In this document: positions 24,986 to 33,443 of the stretch, one piece after another | Layout: every line of letters begins with the position of its first letter | Numbering within the stretch: the stretch's first letter is position 1 | Assembly: GCF_001679005.1 (NCBI RefSeq) | Contig: NZ_LXTW01000001.1 | Span: 144,429 to 208,428, forward strand | DNA length: 64,000 nucleotides | Source: Moraxella nonliquefaciens | GTDB taxonomy: Bacteria > Pseudomonadota > Gammaproteobacteria > Pseudomonadales > Moraxellaceae | Direction of reading: 5' to 3' | Notes under the pieces: model-generated | The model's database searches: none | Told to the model about the DNA's origin: nothing | What the model saw: the letters and a program-made list of their open reading frames with translations, nothing else | Made by a program: the position numbers and the translations under genes

Positions 24986-25867
24986 ATGATTAAAGCTACA
25001 ATCATTGCTGATAGCATATCAGCATATACAAACCAACGCATTACGACTTTTGAACTAGAATACCCTAGATTTATTCTGGCTGAATTAAACACTCACAGAG
25101 CGTTTAGCCGTAATTCTGCTAGTAGTAGAGCAATCCCTATTGATAAGATGATTGAACAGATACAAACCAATACAGCAATGCCTATTCATTGGGGGTTAAA
25201 CCAGTCAGGCATGCAAGCCAAAGATGAACAGGCTAATAGCACACTGGCTATTAATGCTTGGTTAGAAGCTCGTGATAGTGCTATTAAACATGCACTTAAA
25301 TTAAAAGAACTTGGTTTACATAAGCAGATTGTTAATCGTGTATTAGAACCTTTTTGTATGATGAAAACACTGGTTACAGCTACTAATTATGACAACTTCT
25401 TTTACCTAAGACTGCATAAAGACGCACAACCAGAGATACAACAATTAGCTCGTGTCATGTATGAAGCCATGAAAGAGAGTAAACCAGTTAAACTTTATCA
25501 GGGTCAATGGCATACACCTTATTATGGTAATGGTTATTGGAACTTACACAGTGATGATGACTTAGAAACAGCACTCATGATTTCATGCTCATGTTCAGCA
25601 CAAGTATCCTATCGTAAGACAGATGCTAGTATTGACAAAGCCAAAGCCATCTATGATAAATTGGTTAATAGTCAGCCTGTTCATGCCAGTGCCTTTGAAC
25701 ACTGTGCTACTCCAATAGATGACCCACTAGATGATGATGGTTACTTTAAACAAGGCATCATTTGTTATAGTGATTATGGCAATTATTATAGTGGTAACTT
25801 TGTAAATTGGATACAATACAGACAACTTATCCCAAATCACGATTATAAGGCGGACAACTATGTATAA
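24986..25867 (+). CDS. thyX: Flavin-dependent thymidylate synthase ThyX
   Basis: The 293-residue protein has the ThyX signature as THRAFSRNSASSRA (near residue 37; family pattern RHRxxSxNxxSxR) and the later CSCSAQVSYRKTD segment. It makes dTMP from dUMP with methylene-tetrahydrofolate, FAD and NADPH, independent of ThyA, and provides thymidine for phage replication. It begins 24 bases after the small membrane gene with a GGAG site. Its end overlaps the next gene by eight bases. Confidence 0.9.
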   Translation: MIKATIIADSISAYTNQRITTFELEYPRFILAELNTHRAFSRNSASSRAIPIDKMIEQIQTNTAMPIHWGLNQSGMQAKDEQANSTLAINAWLEARDSAIKHALKLKELGLHKQIVNRVLEPFCMMKTLVTATNYDNFFYLRLHKDAQPEIQQLARVMYEAMKESKPVKLYQGQWHTPYYGNGYWNLHSDDDLETALMISCSCSAQVSYRKTDASIDKAKAIYDKLVNSQPVHASAFEHCATPIDDPLDDDGYFKQGIICYSDYGNYYSGNFVNWIQYRQLIPNHDYKADNYV

Positions 25868-26102
25868 GATACCTAAACTCAAATGGTCTGATAGGCTAGA
25901 ACAAGCCTTGGATAATTACCGTAATGTATGGTTTACCACCAATACATTTAATGACTATTATATTCAAAAAGAAGATGACTTATTTTATTGTTACTATGGT
26001 AATGGTAGATTTAGAGAATTTAAGTCATTAGATGAAGCAAAAGACTGGGTAGAAAATACTCACTACCCAGACCAAGTAAATAAATATTTGGAAAAAGTAT
26101 AA
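25860..26102 (+). CDS. Hypothetical phage protein, 80 aa
   Basis: A small protein rich in Tyr, Trp, Asp and Asn (KLKWSDRLEQALDNYRNVWFTTNTF), with a C-terminal helix containing SLDEAKDWVE, which resembles domains that end single-strand nucleic acid-binding or helper proteins. Its start overlaps thyX. No family assigned. Confidence 0.5.
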   Translation: MYKIPKLKWSDRLEQALDNYRNVWFTTNTFNDYYIQKEDDLFYCYYGNGRFREFKSLDEAKDWVENTHYPDQVNKYLEKV

Positions 26103-26172
26103 AGAATTATGCCATAGATTTATTTAATTCTTTTGTTAGCATTTCACTTTCACTTTCACTTTAAGGAATACC

Positions 26173-26424
26173 ATGATTGAACAAGTTCTAAACCAAAGAG
26201 CTACTACACACGGTAGCTTTACATCCAATGCCCATACAAGCCAATTATTAAAAGATATTGTATCTCATGGAGATAACTTTGCAGATTTATCTTTGGTACA
26301 ACGTGAAGCACTTCACATGATACTGCATAAAATAGCTCGTATTACCAACGGTAACTGTGATGAAAAAGACCATTGGATTGATATTATTGGTTATACTCAA
26401 CTGGCATTGAACAGTATTGCTTAG
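26173..26424 (+). CDS. DUF6378-like phage protein, 83 aa
   Basis: The sequence has the pattern of the short DUF6378 phage family: RATTHGSFTSNA at the start, LVQREALHMILHKIARI in the middle and DHWIDIIGYTQLAL at the end. The His/Asp-rich helices recall metal-dependent MazG-like folds, but no activity is known. AAGGAA precedes the ATG. The repeated CACTTT units at 26143-26162 lie just upstream. Confidence 0.7.
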   Translation: MIEQVLNQRATTHGSFTSNAHTSQLLKDIVSHGDNFADLSLVQREALHMILHKIARITNGNCDEKDHWIDIIGYTQLALNSIA

Positions 26425-26436
26425 CAAATTAACATA

Positions 26437-26489
26437 AAAATCTCTTGTTAGATTAAGATAATTATTTATCCGCTCTCACAGGAGATTTT
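26437..26489 (+). promoter_or_regulatory. Long-range pairing over the start of the 26490 gene
   Basis: AAAATCTC (26437-26444) can pair with GAGATTTT (26482-26489), which covers the AGGAG ribosome site and touches the ATG at 26490. The loop is 37 bases. It may restrict translation until another RNA or protein opens it. Confidence 0.4.
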
Positions 26490-27326
26490 ATGTTATTTGT
26501 TTCTGATGACTTTGAGTTATCCAAAGATAAAATAGTGGTTCTTACTAAATTTTATCCCCAAACCAAACTAACCAATACAGGTAATGCAACAGCTAATATT
26601 TTAAAAAGTAAAGATGGTATTCATTGGTTAGCTCTTACTTCATTGGCTTCTAATCAATCATTAGATACTACCTTAGAAGAAGCGTTTATCTATCTTACTT
26701 TTAAAGAAGATACCACAGTATATTTCCAACACCAAACACCTAACCATTACCACTTAGATAATGAACAAAATCAGCTTAATGCACGGTTTGACAATTTAGC
26801 GGTGGGCGGTCGTAACCTGCTACTTAACACGCAAAACATGACTTGGTGGACTTGGAGACAAGTTGATACAATCAGCAACAACCACTTGGAGCTAACCCAA
26901 CCCTTGTTTAATCTAGGCATGCGAACGTCTTATCAAACTGGGCTAGATTTTAAAGACGGTGAGACAATTACACTGAGTTTTGAGTATCGTACAGACTTAG
27001 ACAACCTAAGCTACACCTACCTATTAAGTCGTCAAAGTGGTAACATGGGCGGTTTTAACCCCATGTCTATCAATAATGATGGGCAATGGCACAGGGCGAC
27101 AACAACGGCAACAGTCAGAAGCGATAGACTTAACTGCTCAATCTTGATTGGTAGCATTCAATCAGCTGACGGTGCAAGTCTTGGTAAGAGCGGAAGCTAC
27201 TTAGAAATACGCAAAATCAAGCTAGAACGTGGCAACATCGCAACAGACTGGACACAAGCCCCAGAAGATTTGCAATCTCTTGTAGATGCTCTAATAACTC
27301 GTATCACAGCATTAGAAAATAGATAA
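26490..27326 (+). CDS. Putative receptor-binding/carbohydrate-binding tail protein
   Basis: Residues 105-265 have the pattern of jelly-roll carbohydrate-binding modules found in phage tail tips: VGGRNLLLNTQN, ISFEYRT-like segment, QWHRATTTATV, and a closing KIKLERGNIATDWTQAPED. The first 100 residues are a different, less conserved region ending with a helical NEQNQLNARFDN stretch. It is on the early strand, away from the tail genes. From about 26,795 the base composition is richer in G and C than nearby phage genes, suggesting exchange of the C-terminal module. A terminator follows. Confidence 0.65.
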   Translation: MLFVSDDFELSKDKIVVLTKFYPQTKLTNTGNATANILKSKDGIHWLALTSLASNQSLDTTLEEAFIYLTFKEDTTVYFQHQTPNHYHLDNEQNQLNARFDNLAVGGRNLLLNTQNMTWWTWRQVDTISNNHLELTQPLFNLGMRTSYQTGLDFKDGETITLSFEYRTDLDNLSYTYLLSRQSGNMGGFNPMSINNDGQWHRATTTATVRSDRLNCSILIGSIQSADGASLGKSGSYLEIRKIKLERGNIATDWTQAPEDLQSLVDALITRITALENR

Positions 27327-27344
27327 TATCCCTAACCCTTTACC

Positions 27345-27366
27345 AAACCGCTTCTAGCGGTTTTTT
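27345..27366 (+). terminator. Strong rho-independent terminator
   Basis: AAACCGCT-TCT-AGCGGTTT plus three more T closes the receptor-binding-like gene. Confidence 0.85.
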
Positions 27367-27387
27367 GGGTTTTAATTTGGAGTAACC

Positions 27388-28347
27388 ATGCAATATACCA
27401 ACAATCACAATATACCCCTACCATTAGCGGTATTTTTAGCCACAGACCATTATGACCATGAACCCAATACCATTAGTACCACAGGTTTACTAAAACCACT
27501 AAGACAACTTATATTGGGTAGGCGTTTAGCATCATCAGATAACGTTGTAGATTTATCTGACATGGTTTCATCTCGTATGGGTACTGCCATACATACAGCC
27601 ATTGAATTAGCTTGGCAAGAGCCTACACGAGCGTTAAAGTTACTAGGTTATGATGATGATACCATCAAACGTATCAAAGTTAATCCAACCAAAGTCAAAA
27701 AGAATGATATTGCTGTCTATATGGAAAAGCGTTCTTATAAAGACATGCTTGGCTTTAAGATTTCAGGTAAGTTTGACTTTGTAGCAGAAAATAGAGTTCA
27801 TGACTTTAAATCCACATCAGTTTGGAATTACATGAACCAATCCAATGCAGATAAATACAGTTTACAAGGGTCTATTTACCGCTTTCTTAATCCTGACATC
27901 ATTACCAAAGATGAGATGGTTATCCACTATATCTTTACAGATTGGAGTAGGGCAGAGAGTATGCGTAATCCTGCTTACCCACAAGCTCGTGTATTAAGTC
28001 AAAAATATAATCTATTATCTTTGCAAGAGACAGAGCATTATATCAAAACCAAGTTATCTGATATTTTAGAGTATCAAGATAAACCAGAAACAGACATACC
28101 TTTTTGTACTGATGAAGAGCTATGGCGTAAACCAACAGTATGGAAGTATTACAAAAACCCTAATTCAACCAAATCAACTAAGAACTTTGATAACAAAGCA
28201 CAAGCCTTTGCCAGATTTAATGATGATGGTTGTGTGGGTGAAGTTAGAGAAGTTAAAGGTCAAGTGAGTGCTTGTAAGTACTGCCCTGCTTTTTTATTAT
28301 GCACTCAAAAAGACGCTCTTATAGCCAGTGGAGATTTAATTGTATGA
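27388..28347 (+). CDS. PD-(D/E)XK nuclease with C-terminal Cys cluster (N4 gp43-like)
   Basis: 319 residues. GTAIHTAIELAW near residue 65 and KISGKFDFVAENRVHDFKSTS near residue 130 give the Asp and D-x-K residues of a PD-(D/E)XK nuclease. The C-terminus GQVSACKYCPAFLLCTQ carries three closely spaced Cys, as in Cas4/AddB-type iron-sulfur nucleases. N4 has an exonuclease at the matching place before its primase. It likely processes DNA ends in replication or recombination. Confidence 0.78.
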   Translation: MQYTNNHNIPLPLAVFLATDHYDHEPNTISTTGLLKPLRQLILGRRLASSDNVVDLSDMVSSRMGTAIHTAIELAWQEPTRALKLLGYDDDTIKRIKVNPTKVKKNDIAVYMEKRSYKDMLGFKISGKFDFVAENRVHDFKSTSVWNYMNQSNADKYSLQGSIYRFLNPDIITKDEMVIHYIFTDWSRAESMRNPAYPQARVLSQKYNLLSLQETEHYIKTKLSDILEYQDKPETDIPFCTDEELWRKPTVWKYYKNPNSTKSTKNFDNKAQAFARFNDDGCVGEVREVKGQVSACKYCPAFLLCTQKDALIASGDLIV

Positions 28348-28604
28348 CAGAGATTCATAATTATTTACAGGTAACCGAAGAAGATTTACCTTGTCTTTGT
28401 AAAGTCAGTAATGTTTCTGAGAACTATCTTAGAGAATTTGGGGAAGTTCATTTAGTTGTAGATATTATTACTGAACCTTATTTCACAGATACTTACCCAC
28501 ATACAGAGTCCTATGGTGAGATTGCTGAAAAGTATAAGCACCTTTACATTAAAAGAGCGGTAACAGATAACAACAGATTGTATGACTATGCTATTAAGGA
28601 GTAA
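28344..28604 (+). CDS. Hypothetical phage protein, 86 aa
   Basis: Starts in an ATGA overlap with the nuclease (MTEIHNYLQVTEEDLPCLC) and ends with a helix. It is followed three bases later by the primase-like gene with AAGGAG. No family recognised. Confidence 0.5.
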   Translation: MTEIHNYLQVTEEDLPCLCKVSNVSENYLREFGEVHLVVDIITEPYFTDTYPHTESYGEIAEKYKHLYIKRAVTDNNRLYDYAIKE

Positions 28605-28607
28605 ACA

Positions 28608-30752
28608 ATGAAAAACTTTAACCAAATGAAGTATTACCCATTAGCAGAAGAGTTAGTAGAGATACTTCAAGCCAAAACACAAAATACCAATCCTTTATTT
28701 TTTCGTGTCATTGTGGCTTATTATTTATCTGTTATTGCAGGTCATATGAGAGCTTCTATTAAAGGTTGGATTGGTAAAGAACCTATCCCTGTAAACAGCT
28801 ATGTCATCGCTTTACAGCCATCAGGAGCAGGTAAAGGGCATAGTACCACCATGATGTCCCAAGAAGTCTTAAAAGGGTTTACAGAGACATTTATTGAGTA
28901 TACTTTTCCTATTACTGCTGAGTGTAATATTCAACAGTTGGCTATTAAAAGAGCCAATAAAACAGGTAAAGATATTGATGAAGAACAAACCAAACTAGAA
29001 AAAGTATTTAATGATTTAGGTGCTTTAATGTTTGAGTTTGATAGTGCTACTGTACCTGCCATCAAGCAAATGAGACAGAAGCTATTGATTGCCAATGCAG
29101 GTGCTTGTAACCTTACTGTTGATGAAGCAGGAGCTAATTTATCAGGTTCTATTGACGCTATGATTGCTTACTTAGAGCTATATGATAAAGGTCTTATCAG
29201 GGATAAGCTGGTTAAGTCATCAAGTGAAAATACTCGCTTTGAGCGTATTGAAGGTCATACACCAACCAATCTACTGATGTTTGGTACACCATCTAAACTG
29301 TTAGACGGTGGCAAAACAGAAGAGCAATTTTATGAACTCTTAGAGATGGGTTATGCTCGTAGATGTTTATTTGGTTTTACCAACCAAGTACACAAAGCCA
29401 AAGTAAATTCTGTTGATGAGCTTATGAAAACTTTGTTTAATACAGACCACGATGACAGCTTAGAGAGTATTGCAGAGCATATTACTTTATTGGCTGACCC
29501 TGACAAGCTAAATACCAAGCTAACGCTTAGCACAGATAGTATTAAGCTACTGCTCACTTATAAGCTACATTGTGAAAATTTATCAGCAGAGCTATCAGAA
29601 TTTGAAGCCATACGTAAAACTGAAATAGAACACCGTTATTTTAAAACCATGAAATTAGCAGGTGCTTATGCTTTTGTGGATGGTAAAGATATCATTACAC
29701 CAGAGTATGTTGAATATGCCATCAGATTGGTTGAAGATAGTGGTGAAGCATTTAATAAGTTATTAACACCACAACGCCCTTATATCAAATTGGCTAATTA
29801 TTTAGCCAGTGTAAGACATGATGTTACCTTAGCTGATTTGGATGAAGACTTACCCAGTTTTCGTGGTAGTAAAGCTCAAAAAGATGAAATGATTCAAATG
29901 GCTATTGCATGGGGTTATAAAAATAACATTGTCATTAAAAAATCATATACTGACAGTATCATGTTTTTAAATGCTGATACCATTGATGAAACCAATTTAA
30001 ATGAAATGATTTTATCTTTCTCAAAAGAAATTACAGAGAATTATAAAAATCAAATTGTATCCTTTGATAAGATTGATAAGTTATTAACCAAAGATAATTA
30101 TCATTGGCTTAGTCATCATCTTATAGATGGTTATCGCAAAGAAGATAACTGCCAAGCAGGATTTAATTTATTGGTTTTAGACATTGATGGTACTTGTTCT
30201 TTGAATACAGCACAGCTACTACTTAAAGGATATAAAGCCATATTTCAAACTACCAAAAGCCATAAAGATGATGACCCTCATTTTAGAATTATCCTACCCA
30301 TTAACTACACGTTAAAGCTAGACGCTAAGGACTACAAAGAAATGTATAATGCAGTCATTGCACAGTTACCTTTTGATGTAGATACCCAATGCAACCAACG
30401 CAGTAGAAAATGGGAAACCAATAAAAATGCTACCATCATTCATCAAGATGGTGAGTTGTTTGACATACTTCCTTTTATTCCTAAGACCACTAAGAATGAA
30501 GAAAGACAATCACAGCTAAGAGACCAAGAGCATTTGGATAATTTAGAGCGTTGGGTTATTAACAATACAGGAGACGGTAATAGAAACAATATGCTATTAA
30601 GATATGCTATGATACTGGTTGATAGTGGTTATAAGTTTGATACAGTGAAAGATAAGGTTATTGGTTTAAATAATAAACTTGTTGATAAACTGGATGAGCT
30701 TGAATTACACAGTACCATCTTTCATAGTGTGGCTAAAAAGTTAGCTAATTAA
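28608..30752 (+). CDS. DUF3987-like helicase/primase (N4 gp42-like)
   Basis: The 714-residue protein has a Walker A QPSGAGKGHS near residue 67 and a Walker B-like LTVDEAG near residue 170, the layout of DUF3987 proteins. The C-terminal third contains VLDIDGTCSL and HKDDDPHFRIILPI, which resembles the catalytic Asp and SH/RI segments of archaeo-eukaryotic type primases. In N4, gp42 is the primase-like replication protein at the same place. It probably acts in priming and unwinding at the replication fork. Confidence 0.7.
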   Translation: MKNFNQMKYYPLAEELVEILQAKTQNTNPLFFRVIVAYYLSVIAGHMRASIKGWIGKEPIPVNSYVIALQPSGAGKGHSTTMMSQEVLKGFTETFIEYTFPITAECNIQQLAIKRANKTGKDIDEEQTKLEKVFNDLGALMFEFDSATVPAIKQMRQKLLIANAGACNLTVDEAGANLSGSIDAMIAYLELYDKGLIRDKLVKSSSENTRFERIEGHTPTNLLMFGTPSKLLDGGKTEEQFYELLEMGYARRCLFGFTNQVHKAKVNSVDELMKTLFNTDHDDSLESIAEHITLLADPDKLNTKLTLSTDSIKLLLTYKLHCENLSAELSEFEAIRKTEIEHRYFKTMKLAGAYAFVDGKDIITPEYVEYAIRLVEDSGEAFNKLLTPQRPYIKLANYLASVRHDVTLADLDEDLPSFRGSKAQKDEMIQMAIAWGYKNNIVIKKSYTDSIMFLNADTIDETNLNEMILSFSKEITENYKNQIVSFDKIDKLLTKDNYHWLSHHLIDGYRKEDNCQAGFNLLVLDIDGTCSLNTAQLLLKGYKAIFQTTKSHKDDDPHFRIILPINYTLKLDAKDYKEMYNAVIAQLPFDVDTQCNQRSRKWETNKNATIIHQDGELFDILPFIPKTTKNEERQSQLRDQEHLDNLERWVINNTGDGNRNNMLLRYAMILVDSGYKFDTVKDKVIGLNNKLVDKLDELELHSTIFHSVAKKLAN

Positions 30753-30767
30753 TCATAGACCCATATT

Positions 30768-30790
30768 GGTGCGTTCCGCACCTTTGTGGG
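30768..30790 (+). promoter_or_regulatory. Hairpin promoter 5
   Basis: GGTGCG-TTC-CGCACC (30768-30782) has the longest stem of the five, 6 bp. Its centre 30775 is 11 bases before GTGGG at 30786. The proposed start lies 30 bases upstream of the ATPase start, so it directly drives the recombination/SSB genes. Confidence 0.78.
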
Positions 30791-30815
30791 TTTTTATTTT
30801 ATTTTGGAGAAACCA

Positions 30816-31550
30816 ATGAGTGATATAGGATTTAATCCTTATGTGGTGTTAATCTCAGGTAAATCAGGTACTGGTAAATCCAGTAGTTTAGAGGGATTAA
30901 CCAACCATGAAAAGGTATTATATTTAAACTGTGAAAATGGTAGAGCATTACCATTTAAATCAGGGTTTAAAGAAGTAACCATTACACATCCAGAACAGGT
31001 AATTACATATCTTACCAAAGCCACAGATAATGATAAATTTGAAACCATTGTGATTGATAGTATTACTTATCTTATGGATATGTATGAAAGTAAGGTTGTG
31101 CTTACATCAAGCAATGTTCAAAAAGCATGGGGTGATTATTCCCAATTCTTTAAACGCTTAATGCACGCAGTAGCTAATTGCAATAAACAAATTATTTTTA
31201 CTGCCCATACTTACTCACAGTATAATGAATCATCACAAGAATTTGAAACAGCAATTCCTGTAAAAGGTGCATTAGCCAAGAATGGGATTGAAAGTTATTT
31301 TAGCGTTGTAGTCTCACCCAAAAAAGAGAAAACAGGTAAGCTAGAAGACTATCAATCTGACCTATTAACCGTTACCGAAGATGAAGAAGACTTAGGTTTT
31401 AAACACGTTATCCAAACTCGTGTAACCAAGGACACCGTTAATGAACGTATTAAAACACCTAAGAATATGTTTTCACGTAATGAGATACTCATAGACGGTA
31501 ATATTCAACTCATTTTAGACCGATTAAAAGTATATTATGATAAGTCATGA
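30816..31550 (+). CDS. RecA-fold AAA_24-type ATPase
   Basis: From the ATG at 30816 (TTGGAGA before it) the product is 244 residues. Walker A is ISGKSGTGKSSSLEG (residue 12 on) and Walker B is TIVIDSITYLMD. This is the RecA-like ATPase family that many phages encode next to an SSB, and it may load or remodel recombination and replication proteins. A GTG start 30 bases earlier coincides with the hairpin promoter and is rejected. The HNH gene overlaps its end by 14 bases. Confidence 0.82.
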   Translation: MSDIGFNPYVVLISGKSGTGKSSSLEGLTNHEKVLYLNCENGRALPFKSGFKEVTITHPEQVITYLTKATDNDKFETIVIDSITYLMDMYESKVVLTSSNVQKAWGDYSQFFKRLMHAVANCNKQIIFTAHTYSQYNESSQEFETAIPVKGALAKNGIESYFSVVVSPKKEKTGKLEDYQSDLLTVTEDEEDLGFKHVIQTRVTKDTVNERIKTPKNMFSRNEILIDGNIQLILDRLKVYYDKS

Positions 31551-32034
31551 TGTGGTAAAAGAGTATCTTGATTATGATGAAATTACTGGACATTTAACAT
31601 GGATTAAAAAACCAAGCAAGAAAACCATGTTAAATAGTAGAGCAGGTTCATCTCATAAATCATCAGGATATAGACAAGTTTATTTCATGGGAAAGACTTA
31701 CCCTGAACACAGACTTATTTGGTTCTGGGTTCATGGAGAATATCCAGAACATGAAATAGACCATATTAACCATATCAGAGATGATAATCGCTTATGTAAT
31801 CTAAGACAAGTAACTCATGCCCAAAACTGCCGTAACCGTACAAGACAACGCACACGAATAGATGAAGCAGGTATTTGGTATTGTAGAAGACGTAAGCGAT
31901 ATATCGCAGAAATTACCTTTAATCAAAAGAAAATATTTCAACGTAGCTTTGATGATATTGATGAAGCTATTTCACAACGTAAAGCCAAGTTATTAGAACT
32001 TGGTTTCCATAAAAACCACGGAGACATTAAATGA
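31537..32034 (+). CDS. HNH homing endonuclease
   Basis: 165 residues with an HNH core EIDHINHIRDDNRLCNLRQVTHAQN in two parts (DHINH and RLCNLR...NC) near residues 70-100, and a C-terminal AP2-like DNA-binding segment (YIAEITFNQKKIFQRSFDDIDEA). The layout is that of free-standing phage HNH endonucleases. It lies between the ATPase and SSB genes, overlapping both by a few bases, so it is inserted without disturbing reading of its neighbours. Confidence 0.9.
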   Translation: MISHDVVKEYLDYDEITGHLTWIKKPSKKTMLNSRAGSSHKSSGYRQVYFMGKTYPEHRLIWFWVHGEYPEHEIDHINHIRDDNRLCNLRQVTHAQNCRNRTRQRTRIDEAGIWYCRRRKRYIAEITFNQKKIFQRSFDDIDEAISQRKAKLLELGFHKNHGDIK

Positions 32035-32750
32035 GTTTTTTCTCAGACATTAAACAAGCAGATAAACTAGAAGAAGTTAAAGATACCGTAGGTGGTGGTT
32101 ATTCTGTAATACCATCTGGTGTCTATGACGCAACCATTAAATACGCCTACACAGGTGAGTCCAAAGGTGGAGCTAAGAGTATTACTTTTGGCTTTGATGT
32201 AGGTGGGCGTGAGATTACAGAAACCATGTATGTAACCAACCGCAACAAAGAAACATTCTACATCAAAGAGGGTAAGAAATATCCACTACCTGCTTATACC
32301 ACAGCCAATGACATTTCACGCTTGTCTTTAAAAGGTAAGCAAATTACAGAACTTAAAACCGAAGAAAAAGTCCTAGAACTTTACGATTTTGAAATTCGTG
32401 GTAAAAAGAAAACAGCCGTTGATTGCTTAACTGCACTTCATGGTCAGCAAGTTAAGCTAGGAATTAAACAAGTCAAAGCCTTTAAGCAAGTGAAAAATCA
32501 TGATGGTAAATATGTAGATGGTGATGAAATCCGTGAATCTAATGTGATTGACAAAGCATTTCATGCCACTAACTCAAAAACCGTTAATGAACTTTTGGCT
32601 AAAAAAGAAACCGCAGAGTTTGTTAGCGAATGGAAAACCAAATGGGAAAACAAAGTAGATGATAAAACAGGTGGCAGAGAACCTGCTAAATCTACATCCC
32701 AAGCAACCGCAGAAACAGCGTCTATTGATGATGACGTATTTGGAGATTAA
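32031..32750 (+). CDS. Single-stranded DNA-binding protein, N4 gp45-like
   Basis: 239 residues. The N-terminal 180 residues are beta-rich, with many aromatic residues and lysines on strands, as in the N4 SSB. The C-terminus is a flexible Thr/Ser/Ala-rich linker ending in acidic DDDVFGD, the usual protein-binding tail of SSBs. In N4, SSB also activates host RNA polymerase at late promoters through its C-terminus. That would fit the TATAAT-only promoter before the late operon here. No exact OB-fold signature can be read by eye. Confidence 0.7.
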   Translation: MSFFSDIKQADKLEEVKDTVGGGYSVIPSGVYDATIKYAYTGESKGGAKSITFGFDVGGREITETMYVTNRNKETFYIKEGKKYPLPAYTTANDISRLSLKGKQITELKTEEKVLELYDFEIRGKKKTAVDCLTALHGQQVKLGIKQVKAFKQVKNHDGKYVDGDEIRESNVIDKAFHATNSKTVNELLAKKETAEFVSEWKTKWENKVDDKTGGREPAKSTSQATAETASIDDDVFGD

Positions 32751-32752
32751 CT

Positions 32753-32953
32753 ATGAAACTTGAAATTGATACCCTAGACCAAATGCACGAACATTGGCTT
32801 GATTATGTGGATAACATACTATCTACCATTGAAGCCATGAAACTCATGCACCCAGATGAAACGGCTTATCATGTATTAGAACAAGTAAAAAAAGAAGTCT
32901 TAGATTTACCTTACTTCACTGATACAGAGTATTTCATTGAATACGATGAATAA
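32753..32953 (+). CDS. Small acidic phage protein, 66 aa
   Basis: An acidic helical protein (MKLEIDTLDQMHEHWLDYVDNIL) that begins two bases after the SSB stop and overlaps the RuvC-like gene by eight bases. Unknown function. Confidence 0.5.
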   Translation: MKLEIDTLDQMHEHWLDYVDNILSTIEAMKLMHPDETAYHVLEQVKKEVLDLPYFTDTEYFIEYDE

Positions 32954-33443
32954 ACCACTAAAAGTCATAGCTTATGACCCCAGTTACAACAACTGGGGTT
33001 ATTCTATTGGTTTATTAGACAGTAATGGATTAGTCATTACAGATACTGGTGTATTAAAAAATAAACCAGATAAAACCAAAAGAAACCAAAACCTAAAAGA
33101 CTATGACCGATGTAGGGAATTATTCTGGTCTATCACATCACTTATCAAAGATTGTGATTTACTCTGTGTGGAATTACCCATTGGCAGTCAATCTGCCAGA
33201 GCAATGGTATCTTATGCAGTCTGTGTTGCTCTTACAGCAACGTTAGACATAGATACACAGATTTGTACCCCACACGAAGTAAAACGCTTTGTAGGCTCAA
33301 ATACAGCCAGTAAAGATGATGTTATTAATTGGGTTAAACAAAAACACCCACAATTAGACTTATCCACCAAAACCAAAGCTGAGCATATTGCAGATAGTAT
33401 TGTTGCAATGTATGTAGGCTTAACTAAGAGAAACTTAATATGA
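32946..33443 (+). CDS. RuvC-like Holliday junction endonuclease
   Basis: 165 residues from the ATG at 32946. The RNase H-fold residues are visible: Asp in IAYDPSYNNWGYS (residue 9-10), Glu in LLCVELPIGSQS (near 75), and HIADSIVAMYV near the end. It resembles phage RuvC-like resolvases used to cut branched DNA before packaging. A TTG nine bases upstream is a less likely start. Confidence 0.82.
   Translation: MNKPLKVIAYDPSYNNWGYSIGLLDSNGLVITDTGVLKNKPDKTKRNQNLKDYDRCRELFWSITSLIKDCDLLCVELPIGSQSARAMVSYAVCVALTATLDIDTQICTPHEVKRFVGSNTASKDDVINWVKQKHPQLDLSTKTKAEHIADSIVAMYVGLTKRNLI

Noticed and set aside
30786..30815. GTG start of the ATPase at 30786
   Set aside because: It coincides with the proposed transcription start; the ATG at 30816 has a proper ribosome site.
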